Assembly (NCBI GenBank): GCA_020855015.1 | Contig: JAHKLP010000090.1 | Span: 1 to 21,512 of the forward strand | DNA: 21,512 nucleotides | From: Methanobacterium sp. | GTDB lineage: Archaea; Methanobacteriota; Methanobacteria; Methanobacteriales; Methanobacteriaceae | Direction: 5' to 3' | The notes under the pieces: generated by a model | What the model saw: only the letters and a program-made list of their open reading frames with translations | Told to the model about the DNA's origin: nothing | The model's database searches: none | Part shown: in pieces, positions 1-6,605 of the stretch | Layout of the letters: the number at the start of each line of letters is the position of its first letter | Numbering within the stretch: position 1 is the first letter of the stretch | Made by a program: the position numbers and the translations under genes

Positions 1-115
1 ATAGGATGCAATTCTCTTAAAAAATTTTAACCTCCAATGATTTAATAGAATTGTCCTTTTAAAAAGAGGGTTTTGACGATAGCAATCAATTATAATAAAG
101 ATCAGATAAAGGATT

Positions 116-1522
116 TCAAGGATACTTATTACAGCCTGCTTCTAGTCCCATGATGATTTTGGACTTGAGATCTTCATAATTGGTGATTGCACCAGGACCA
201 ATGTGTAGAATAACATCCCCTGGTTTAGAGTGTTTTATGGAAAGTTCACCAGCCTTGGTCATGTCTTCAACAGCTATTTTCAGACAATCAGAATCTTTAG
301 CTCCTTCCAATACCTGGTTAGCAGATTCCATGTCCAGAACACCAGTTGTTTCGTTATATCCGCTGGCAATTATCACTTGAGCATGTTCACCCAGTATTTT
401 TCCAATCTGGAACTTGTCCCTTGGGTTGGTGCTGTCGGGATTATCAATTAAAATCACTAAATTAGATTCATCAGTAGCAGGGAACTCTTCAAGAGTGGAT
501 AAAATACCCTCTGGTACAAAGGCAGCGTCAAAATGAACTTCACGATCAGAATATTTTCCTATATATTCTAGATGTCCGGGAATTCCATTAAACTTACTTA
601 ACCCCTCTTTAATAGCGTCTTCTTTTAAGCCATAAGTAATGGCCACTGCAGCAGCTGCAATTGAGTTTTCAAAATAGTATCCTCGGAGATTGAATTCTGT
701 TTCAAATTCACCTTCACGCGATTTTACTTTATATTTTATTCGGATTTTTCCATCTAAAAGTTCACCTGAAACATCAGATAACTCATGACCAGTGCAGTAA
801 AAAATGGTTTTAGGAAAAGATTCCATGATCTGTTTACATTGATTGCTGGAGATTAGTATTTCACAGGAATTGGTGATCATTAGTTTTCTTTCAGCATATT
901 TTTGGATGGATCCCTCAAATTCAGATAAATGATCAGAGTAGATATTAGTTATTACTCCGATTTTGAGTTTCAACTCCGAAAGGAGTCTTATTGTACCATG
1001 AGGTAATTCTAAAACTGCTATATCGCTTTTAAGATGGTCTCCGTTAATTATGCCGTCAACAATCACTTCGCTGAGAAGATTACCACATTGGGACGAACAG
1101 GTCCATACTTTGTAACCTGCATTCTGGAAGATTTCAGAAATAATGTGGGTGGTGCTGGTCTTCCCCAGGGTTCCCGTAACACCAATAACATCCATATTAA
1201 TAGATTTTTCTAATATTTTGGCTATGTCCTGGTTTATAAGTAATTTCAATTCGTTATCAACCAGATAATGTCTTATTTTAGAATCTTTAGGTATGTTTGG
1301 AGAAATATAAACTGCATCTACATCATCGATGTTTGTTGGATCATCCCATCCCAGTTGAAGATTAACACCTTCTTCTTCCATTTTCCTGAGAGTGTTCTGC
1401 ACACTGTCAGGGAATTCCTCCAATTTCTTCTGATCGGTAATCTGAACCTGATGACCAGCATAATTTAGTATTCTTGCTGCTGGTCGTCCAGCATTACCGG
1501 CACCAATAACAACACACTTCAT
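116..1522 (-). CDS. MurC/MurD-like Mur ligase family protein, candidate pseudomurein peptide ligase
   Basis: Predicted ATP-dependent amide ligase, 468 aa from the chosen start. Seen: an N-terminal Rossmann-like segment with a glycine-rich GAGNAGRPAA loop (residues 7-16), as in MurC/MurD; the Mur-ligase ATP loop GTLGKTST (117-124, Lys121); a central TNIYSDHL motif; and GIPGHLEYIG, matching the GxPGRxE signature of Mur ligases. No membrane segment, so cytosolic. The ATG at 1520-1522 is preferred over an upstream in-frame start at 1549: it opens on the Rossmann strand and has GGAGA at 1531-1535, 8 nt upstream. Known: Methanobacteriales build pseudomurein peptides with Mur-ligase homologues. Nearby lysine-pathway dapL fits a wall role. 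The exact substrate (nucleotide sugar or amino acid) is not readable from sequence. The family is sure, the step is inferred. Confidence 0.85.
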   Translation of the reverse strand: MKCVVIGAGNAGRPAARILNYAGHQVQITDQKKLEEFPDSVQNTLRKMEEEGVNLQLGWDDPTNIDDVDAVYISPNIPKDSKIRHYLVDNELKLLINQDIAKILEKSINMDVIGVTGTLGKTSTTHIISEIFQNAGYKVWTCSSQCGNLLSEVIVDGIINGDHLKSDIAVLELPHGTIRLLSELKLKIGVITNIYSDHLSEFEGSIQKYAERKLMITNSCEILISSNQCKQIMESFPKTIFYCTGHELSDVSGELLDGKIRIKYKVKSREGEFETEFNLRGYYFENSIAAAAVAITYGLKEDAIKEGLSKFNGIPGHLEYIGKYSDREVHFDAAFVPEGILSTLEEFPATDESNLVILIDNPDSTNPRDKFQIGKILGEHAQVIIASGYNETTGVLDMESANQVLEGAKDSDCLKIAVEDMTKAGELSIKHSKPGDVILHIGPGAITNYEDLKSKIIMGLEAGCNKYP

Positions 1523-1838
1523 AAGTACTATCTCCACAATTAAATTCAACGTTCAGATAAATATAGCTTAACTTTCATCTTATTATTTAAGTGAAATTGT
1601 CTGGTATCTGATGATGGTTACATCAGAATACATTTTTTCGGATAAAAATCTTCGTAAAGATTTATCATAATGTCTAGTTGGCTTTTAGGCTGATCCTGAT
1701 TTAATAATCATTATTCTAAAGAGCAATGAAAAATCTAAAGGAATAATAAAAGTTATCAATATAAAATAGTTCATCTTCTAATATAATCTTTATGATATAT
1801 AATTCCAATACTAAAATGGGTTTATATTATTAGAATAA
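1523..1838. other. AT-rich intergenic stretch with two consecutive hairpins
   Basis: This spacer separates the Mur-ligase start from the end of the receiver gene, both read leftward. It holds no plausible ORF. Two inverted repeats stand out. The first is TCTGATG/CATCAGA, a 7-bp stem with a 7-nt loop at 1607-1627. The second, at 1641-1666, is GATAAA and TCTT pairing with AAGATTTATC across a two-A bulge and a short loop. They could belong to a 3' UTR, a long leader or a small RNA. No known RNA family is recognised. Confidence 0.4.
1531..1535 (-). promoter_or_regulatory. Ribosome binding site that decides the Mur-ligase start
   Basis: GGAGA on the minus strand lies 8 nt before the ATG at 1522. 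This supports that ATG over the longer reading that begins at 1549. A TATA-like AT stretch at about 1557-1567 would put transcription start close to this site, giving a very short leader. Confidence 0.55.
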
Positions 1839-2246
1839 TCAGTTTAAGGATGATAAATATTTAACTCGAGCTATAGAATGCATCATTGCAGTTGATAAAT
1901 CTTGACCATCAAATTCTCCCTTGAAAAGGTATTCCTGGGCTCCTTCTTGTAATGTTTGCAGTGCTATTTCTTCATTAATCAGGGCAGTTAAGATAACTAT
2001 AGGAATCTCCGGGACATAGTCATGAACTGATCTAAATGTAGATATGCCTTCACTATCTGGAAGTCGCAAATCTAATAGTACCACATCAAATTCTGTGCTT
2101 TTCAACTCTTTAATACCATCATAAAGCTTGTAACAATGAACCAAAACGTAATCAAAATCTTTAACCCTTTCCAACATTGCCTCTAATGCCCGAGCATGAT
2201 TTGGGTCGTCTTCAATAAGAAGAATCATGATTGGCCTATAATTCAC
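1839..2246 (-). CDS. Single-domain response regulator (CheY-like receiver)
   Basis: Stand-alone phosphoacceptor receiver domain, 135 aa, with no output domain. Seen: the acidic pocket E12-D13-D14, phosphoacceptor D59 in VVLLDLRLPD, conserved T87 in VILTA and K109 in YLFKG. These are all the residues needed for Mg-dependent phosphotransfer from a histidine kinase. Start chosen: GTG at 2244-2246, because AGGGG at 2256-2260 lies 9 nt upstream. An in-frame ATG six codons later (2226-2228) has only a weak site. Known: methanogens carry many orphan receivers that work in phosphorelays with unlinked hybrid kinases. No kinase lies in this window, so its partner and target are unknown. The spacer of more than 300 nt before the Mur-ligase gene argues against tight co-transcription with it. 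Confidence 0.92.
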   Translation of the reverse strand: MNYRPIMILLIEDDPNHARALEAMLERVKDFDYVLVHCYKLYDGIKELKSTEFDVVLLDLRLPDSEGISTFRSVHDYVPEIPIVILTALINEEIALQTLQEGAQEYLFKGEFDGQDLSTAMMHSIARVKYLSSLN

Positions 2247-2605
2247 AGCTTTTATCCCCTAAATTTACGTATTTTTTAAAATCAAATAATTATTTTTTTA
2301 AATCCATTAATAAATCATTCTAAAAAAAGCTAATCACAATAATTAAATATGATAAAATGATTAAACCAGAACCCGTACTTATAATTGAATAATGTCATCC
2401 CAGAAGAGCATTTAGACAATTATAAATGAATAAATTCACACAAAGAAAGATTAAATATAATTGGAGTAGTGTTGATAATACTTATTTATCATCTTTAATT
2501 CATAGAAGTGATAAATATACAATTAAAATGTTAAACTAAATCAGTGCGGTCTAATAATTAAAAATTTAGAAATATAATTCTAAAAGTGAAATAGAGGTGT
2601 GAGAG
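2247..2605. other. Divergent AT-rich promoter region, no gene seen
   Basis: This 359-nt spacer lies between the leftward receiver gene and rightward dapL. It is very AT-rich and holds several TATA-like stretches. Those best placed for dapL are around 2558-2565 (short leader) or 2451-2460 (long leader). For the receiver gene, a candidate lies in the A/T run near 2295. I see no tRNA, ORF, strong hairpin or ordered repeat. The promoter assignments are guesses from composition and spacing. Confidence 0.3.
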
Positions 2606-3841
2606 ATGGCAGTAAAAATTAATGAGAATTATCTGTTGATGAAAAGCAATTACATTTTTTCGGAAATTAACCAAAGAGTTGATAGGTACCAGAATGAAAA
2701 CCCTGATGCAGATATCATAAGAATGGGTATTGGTGATGTGACCCGGCCTTTACCCAGGGCAGTTGTTGAAAAATTCAAAGAAGCAGTTGATGAAATGAGT
2801 AAAAACGACTCATTTCGTGGTTACGGGCCAGAACAGGGTTATGATTTTCTGATTGATGAAATAATCAAACATGATTATGAACCTCGTGGGATCAAATTAT
2901 CTAATGATGAAGTTTTCATCAGTGATGGTGCTAAATGTGATACTGGCAATATCCAGGAGATATTCGGCCTTGAAAACACTGTAGCAGTTACTGATCCTGT
3001 TTATCCAGTTTATGTGGACAGTAATGTTATGGCTGGAAGGACAGGACCCATGGGAGATGATGGTCGTTATCAAAATTTAGTTTACATTCCCTGCACTGAA
3101 GATAATGAATTTGTTCCTGAACTCCCAGAATCATCGGTTGACTTGATATACTTATGTTATCCCAACAATCCCACTGGAACAGCACTGAACAAGGAACAAC
3201 TTGCAGTATGGGTTGATTATGCTATAGAAAATAATTCAATTATTCTTTTTGATGCTGCTTATGAAGCATACATCCGTGAGGAAAACATACCACACAGTAT
3301 ATATGAGATTAGGGGTGCTCGTGAAGTTGCAATTGAGTTCAGGAGTTTTTCTAAAAATGCTGGTTTCACTGGTACACGTTGTGCCTACACTGTGGTTCCC
3401 AAGGAATTGAAAGGCTTCGATGAAGAGGGCCGTCCGCATTCATTGAATAATTTATGGAACCGTAGACAAACAACCAAATTCAACGGGGTTTCCTATCCAA
3501 TACAGGTTGCTGCCAGTGCAGTATTTTCACCGGAAGGCCAGGAAGAGATCCAGGAATCAGTTGAATATTACATGAAAAATGCGTCCATTATCCGGGAGAG
3601 TCTAGACAATCTGGGTTTGAAAATTTATGGTGGAGTTAACTCGCCTTACATCTGGATTAAAACTCCTGGAGAAATGGATTCCTGGCAATTCTTTGACCTG
3701 CTACTTAATGAAGCCCATGTAGTTGGCACGCCTGGTGTTGGTTTCGGTCCAAGTGGTGAAGGTTATCTACGATTAACTGCTTTTAACACCCTGGAGAATA
3801 CAAAAGAAGCCATGGAAAGGATGTCTAAATTATCAATATAG
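2606..3841 (+). CDS. dapL: LL-diaminopimelate aminotransferase
   Basis: PLP-dependent class I/II aminotransferase, 411 aa. It converts L-tetrahydrodipicolinate plus glutamate directly to LL-diaminopimelate, bypassing the acylated intermediates of the lysine pathway. Seen: the N-terminal block NENYLLMKSNYIFSEI typical of DapL; CYPNNPTG (184-191); the cofactor-ring aspartate in LFDAAY (D216, Y219); and the Schiff-base lysine K250 in SFSKNAGFTGTR with R258. Length fits DapL. The start is firm: GAGGTG at 2594-2599, 6 nt before the ATG. It is monocistronic here, divergent from the receiver gene and convergent with rfbD. Its product feeds lysine, which is also a pseudomurein cross-link residue, so it fits with the Mur-like ligase nearby. 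Confidence 0.96.
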   Translation: MAVKINENYLLMKSNYIFSEINQRVDRYQNENPDADIIRMGIGDVTRPLPRAVVEKFKEAVDEMSKNDSFRGYGPEQGYDFLIDEIIKHDYEPRGIKLSNDEVFISDGAKCDTGNIQEIFGLENTVAVTDPVYPVYVDSNVMAGRTGPMGDDGRYQNLVYIPCTEDNEFVPELPESSVDLIYLCYPNNPTGTALNKEQLAVWVDYAIENNSIILFDAAYEAYIREENIPHSIYEIRGAREVAIEFRSFSKNAGFTGTRCAYTVVPKELKGFDEEGRPHSLNNLWNRRQTTKFNGVSYPIQVAASAVFSPEGQEEIQESVEYYMKNASIIRESLDNLGLKIYGGVNSPYIWIKTPGEMDSWQFFDLLLNEAHVVGTPGVGFGPSGEGYLRLTAFNTLENTKEAMERMSKLSI

Positions 3842-3879
3842 AAAATAAATAGTTAAGATATCAATTTAGCAAAAAACAC

Positions 3880-3887
3880 TTTTTTTT
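3880..3887 (+). terminator. T-tract downstream of dapL
   Basis: A run of eight T lies 39 nt past the dapL stop. A second T7 run at 3904-3910 is part of the hairpin described separately. Archaeal intrinsic termination commonly uses T-rich tracts on the coding strand, so this is a plausible dapL terminator. Confidence 0.45.
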
Positions 3888-3901
3888 ACTCCTAAATCCC
3901 T

Positions 3902-3930
3902 CATTTTTTTCAAAAGCAATGAAAAAAATG
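3902..3930. terminator. Perfect hairpin between convergent dapL and rfbD, candidate bidirectional terminator
   Basis: CATTTTTTTCA (3902-3912) pairs perfectly with TGAAAAAAATG (3920-3930) around the 7-nt loop AAAGCAA. The 11-bp stem sits between the dapL stop (3841) and the rfbD stop (3936). Because the stem is itself a T7/A7 pair, it gives a T-run on both strands. It can therefore serve transcripts from either side. Confidence 0.5.
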
Positions 3931-3935
3931 TTATA

Positions 3936-4772
3936 TTACAATAAATCCATATATTCTTTTAAAGCCTCTTTATAACTCCTAATTTGGGGTAATCCTTCCA
4001 TTTCCCAGTTATAATTTGCGAGGACTGAATATTTAGGTCTTGGTGCTGGGCTGCCGAATTCTTCTGTGGTTACAGGTTTCAGGTCAACGTTTATGTCTGC
4101 AATTTCAAAGATTAACTGTGCATATTCATACCAGGAACAATGTTCACTGTTGGTTATGTGATAAATGCCATAAACTGGCTTTTCTATTAGTTTTAGTATG
4201 GCCTTGGCCAGGTCAACGGTGTAGGTGGGAGATCCGATCTGGTCACCCACAACCGAAATCTCACTATGAGTTTCAGCCAGCTTTAGCATGGTGGTTACAA
4301 AATTGGGACCATGGTAACCATATAGCCATGATGTTCTTACTATGTAAAATTTGCTGAGTAAGTCGCGTATGTTGACTTCACCTGCTAATTTGGTTTTCCC
4401 GTATACACCCAATGGGTTTGTCTGGTCGTGCTCATAGTAGGGACTGTCTTTTGTTCCATCGAAGACATAATCAGTGCATATGTAAACTAGTGCACTGTCT
4501 GTTTCTTTGCAGGCAACAGCCACATTTCTGGTTCCCAAACTGTTGACCTTGTAGGCTAGATCAGCTTCTGATTCACTTCCATCAACATCAGTGAAAGCCG
4601 CGGCATGAATCACCACGTCGGGATTAATGTTTCCAACAGTTTCAATGGTTTTATTGATATCAGTAATGTCCAAGGTGTGGATGGTGGTGGTACTAACATC
4701 ATGGTTTTTGGACATGACATCCACTAAATCGTGGCCTAACATTCCTTCTGCACCTATAATTAAAACTTTCAT
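3936..4772 (-). CDS. rfbD: dTDP-4-dehydrorhamnose reductase
   Basis: Extended short-chain dehydrogenase of the RmlD group, 278 aa. It reduces dTDP-4-keto-L-rhamnose to dTDP-L-rhamnose with NAD(P)H. Seen: nucleotide-binding GAEGMLG (7-13); HAAAFTDVDGSE (56-67), characteristic of RmlD; the catalytic triad T100 in ICTDYVFDG with Y124 and K128 in VYGKTK; and RTSWLYG (146-152). Length is usual for the family. The ATG at 4770-4772 follows a GGATGAGAT stretch. A strong TATA box at 4811-4822 predicts a roughly 20-nt leader, so it is probably transcribed alone. The other rhamnose genes (rfbA, rfbB, rfbC) are not in this window. A related methionine-adenosyltransferase regulatory-type SDR is a less likely alternative, because the triad is intact. 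Confidence 0.9.
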   Translation of the reverse strand: MKVLIIGAEGMLGHDLVDVMSKNHDVSTTTIHTLDITDINKTIETVGNINPDVVIHAAAFTDVDGSESEADLAYKVNSLGTRNVAVACKETDSALVYICTDYVFDGTKDSPYYEHDQTNPLGVYGKTKLAGEVNIRDLLSKFYIVRTSWLYGYHGPNFVTTMLKLAETHSEISVVGDQIGSPTYTVDLAKAILKLIEKPVYGIYHITNSEHCSWYEYAQLIFEIADINVDLKPVTTEEFGSPAPRPKYSVLANYNWEMEGLPQIRSYKEALKEYMDLL

Positions 4773-4810
4773 AAAGATCTCATCCTAATTATTGTTTACT
4801 CGGCTAATTA

Positions 4811-4822
4811 GTTTTTATATAC
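4811..4822 (-). promoter_or_regulatory. TATA box of rfbD
   Basis: The minus strand reads TATATAAAAAC, a near-consensus archaeal box A. A transcription start about 25 nt downstream would fall near 4793. That leaves a short leader containing the purine-rich ribosome site before the rfbD ATG at 4772. Confidence 0.5.
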
Positions 4823-4890
4823 ACTTTGATTACTGTTTATCTTATCTATTTACTATTCCTGACCTATTATGGTTAGGGTAATATGTTAAT

Positions 4891-6084
4891 TTAAGTTGAG
4901 TATTCAGAATTGATACGTACGTAATCGTAACTCAGATCACAGCCATAGGAAGTTGCTGCATATTTTCCAAGGGCCAGATCCACGGTAATTTTGATTTCTT
5001 CTCTTTCCATTATACTTTCCGCCAGCTCCAGTTCCTCTGTCCCTTCAAAGGCCATGACTTTGCCATGGTCCACTATGTTAGCGGAGCGTTCTTTATCTTC
5101 CAGGCGAACACTTATAGTATCCGGGTCCATGTTCGCTCCTGAGTATCCTACTGCTGCGATGATACGACCCCAGTTAGGGTCAGCACCAAATAGAGCAGTT
5201 TTTACCAGTGGAGAGGTTACAATGGATTTTGCAGCTAATTTTGCATCCTCCATGGTTTCAGCTCCCTTCACCTCTACTTCCATGAATTTGGTTGCTCCCT
5301 CACCATCTTGGGCCATCATTTTAGACAGCTGGCTACAGAGGTATTCCAATGCTTCCTGAAAATTCTCATCTATTTTTCCCTGCCCTGGACGAGACATCAT
5401 CAGGACGATGTCGTTGGTGCTTTCGTCCCCATCGATGACCACCATGTTAAATGTTTTGTCCACCGCTTTTTTAAGAGCTTTTTCCAATTCTTCAGGGCTT
5501 GCTTCAATATCGGTAGTTATAAATGAGAGCATGGTGGCTGTGTTAGGGGCTATCATTCCTGATCCCTTAATTATGCCACCAATACATATTTTCTGACCGT
5601 TTTTGAGAGTTGTTTCCACGGCATATTGTTTAGGATATGTATCAGTGGTCATTATGGCCTCGGCAGCGCTTCGAGAAGCTTTGGAAGAATTGTTAAGTCT
5701 TCGCAGTGAATCATCAATTAATTTGCTAATTTCTCCTAAGGGTAGTTGCCGGCCGATGATTCCAGTAGATGCTACTGCCACGTCTTCCTGGAGGATGTTT
5801 AGATTTTCAGCTACCTGGGAGGCCATCAACTCTGCATTTTCAACACCTTTCATGCCAGTGAAACAGTTTGCATTCCCACTATTGGCCACTATTGCCGAGA
5901 GTTTGCCATTTTCAACTGCTTTTTTGGTGATGATTATGGGGGCAGCTTGAACTTTGTTGCTGGTGAACACTGCTGCTACATTGCTGTTTGGGTAGTGGAT
6001 GATTGCCACACCATAATTGTCTTCACAGGCCCCTGCAGCCTTTACATTATCCACAGCACACAAGCCACCTTCTATTGTTTTCAT
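4891..6084 (-). CDS. argJ: Glutamate N-acetyltransferase / ornithine acetyltransferase ArgJ
   Basis: Arginine-pathway enzyme, 397 aa. It moves the acetyl group from N-acetylornithine to glutamate (cyclic pathway). Bifunctional members also use acetyl-CoA. Seen: ANSGNANCFTG (67-77); the oxyanion-hole motif STGIIGRQLP (106-115, T107-G108); and the autoproteolysis region KGSGMIAPNTATML. In that region the precursor is cleaved between A183 and T184, and T184 becomes the N-terminal nucleophile of the beta chain. Many homologues have Met where T182 stands, a change just before the cleaved bond. Also seen are DGDESTND (218-225) and ADPNWGRI in the beta chain. ATG 6082-6084 has AGGCGGAT upstream. A 148-nt spacer to the small membrane gene suggests its own promoter. 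Whether it is mono- or bifunctional cannot be told from sequence. Confidence 0.95.
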   Translation of the reverse strand: MKTIEGGLCAVDNVKAAGACEDNYGVAIIHYPNSNVAAVFTSNKVQAAPIIITKKAVENGKLSAIVANSGNANCFTGMKGVENAELMASQVAENLNILQEDVAVASTGIIGRQLPLGEISKLIDDSLRRLNNSSKASRSAAEAIMTTDTYPKQYAVETTLKNGQKICIGGIIKGSGMIAPNTATMLSFITTDIEASPEELEKALKKAVDKTFNMVVIDGDESTNDIVLMMSRPGQGKIDENFQEALEYLCSQLSKMMAQDGEGATKFMEVEVKGAETMEDAKLAAKSIVTSPLVKTALFGADPNWGRIIAAVGYSGANMDPDTISVRLEDKERSANIVDHGKVMAFEGTEELELAESIMEREEIKITVDLALGKYAATSYGCDLSYDYVRINSEYST

Positions 6085-6232
6085 ATTAAAATCCGCCTTT
6101 GATATTTTTATTAGAAGAAATTCCAGTTTTAAATTTATTAAAAATCACTTAATAAAAATTACTTTTTTTAGGATTGAACTTTTTTTAACTTCAATAAAAT
6201 GGGGGATGCAATATCTAGTTTGCACTTGTGAT

Positions 6233-6550
6233 TTATGGAACGGCGCTGTTATTGGTTGTATTGGTAGGTGGTTCATCCTGATGGTTGGGCTGTGTGTTTT
6301 CCTCATAAACATCTTCAGAATCTGAAGATGATGGGGTTTCAGTTACTGGAGGAGTATTGCTAAGATTATCAGTGGTGTTTTTTATGTTGTAGATTATGGG
6401 AAGCTCAGGGGAGGAATTATTATTGAAGTAAGAATTATTTCCGTCATTGAGATATAATCCTGAGAATAGACTGGCACCAGTACCGCAACCAAATGCAATG
6501 AATGATATGATTAGAGCAACTGAGGCTTTTGCTTTTAAGTCTTGTCTCAT
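6233..6550 (-). CDS. Small membrane-anchored or secreted hypothetical protein
   Basis: Not recognised. It is 105 aa: a short basic N-terminus (MRQDLKAKA), one hydrophobic segment (about residues 10-32) with a lone cysteine in AFGCG, then a hydrophilic low-complexity tail rich in Asn, Thr, Ser, Pro and acidic residues. This pattern suits a signal anchor with an outward tail embedded in or crossing the wall. The AFGC site is a poor lipobox, so lipid modification is doubtful. The ATG at 6548-6550 has AAGGGATT upstream, and a TATA box at 6593-6602 predicts a leader of about 22 nt. The gene may therefore be expressed independently of the GGDD gene just upstream. The start signals make a real gene likely. 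The low-complexity tail would limit homology detection. Confidence 0.65.
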   Translation of the reverse strand: MRQDLKAKASVALIISFIAFGCGTGASLFSGLYLNDGNNSYFNNNSSPELPIIYNIKNTTDNLSNTPPVTETPSSSDSEDVYEENTQPNHQDEPPTNTTNNSAVP

Positions 6551-6592
6551 CTTTAATCCCTTCTTAATATAATAAATGGGTAAATTTAATTT

Positions 6593-6602
6593 ATTTTATA
6601 TA
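6593..6602 (-). promoter_or_regulatory. TATA box of the small membrane-protein gene
   Basis: The minus strand reads TATATAAAAT, starting just past the stop codon of the upstream GGDD gene. The expected start point, about 25 nt downstream near 6572, leaves a short leader with AAGGGATT before the ATG at 6550. Confidence 0.45.
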
Positions 6603-6605
6603 TTT

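Noticed and set aside
116..1522. Coenzyme F430 synthase CfbE
   Set aside because: CfbE is also a methanogen Mur-ligase homologue, but as I recall its N-terminus differs; this protein has a MurC/MurD-like Rossmann start. A phylogeny would settle it.
1600..1700. C/D box small RNA
   Set aside because: A TGATGA-like C box is present, but no consistent D, C' and D' boxes at guide spacing were found.
4991..5950. Several plus-strand open frames inside argJ
   Set aside because: Serine-rich translations typical of antisense shadows; argJ is complete on the minus strand.
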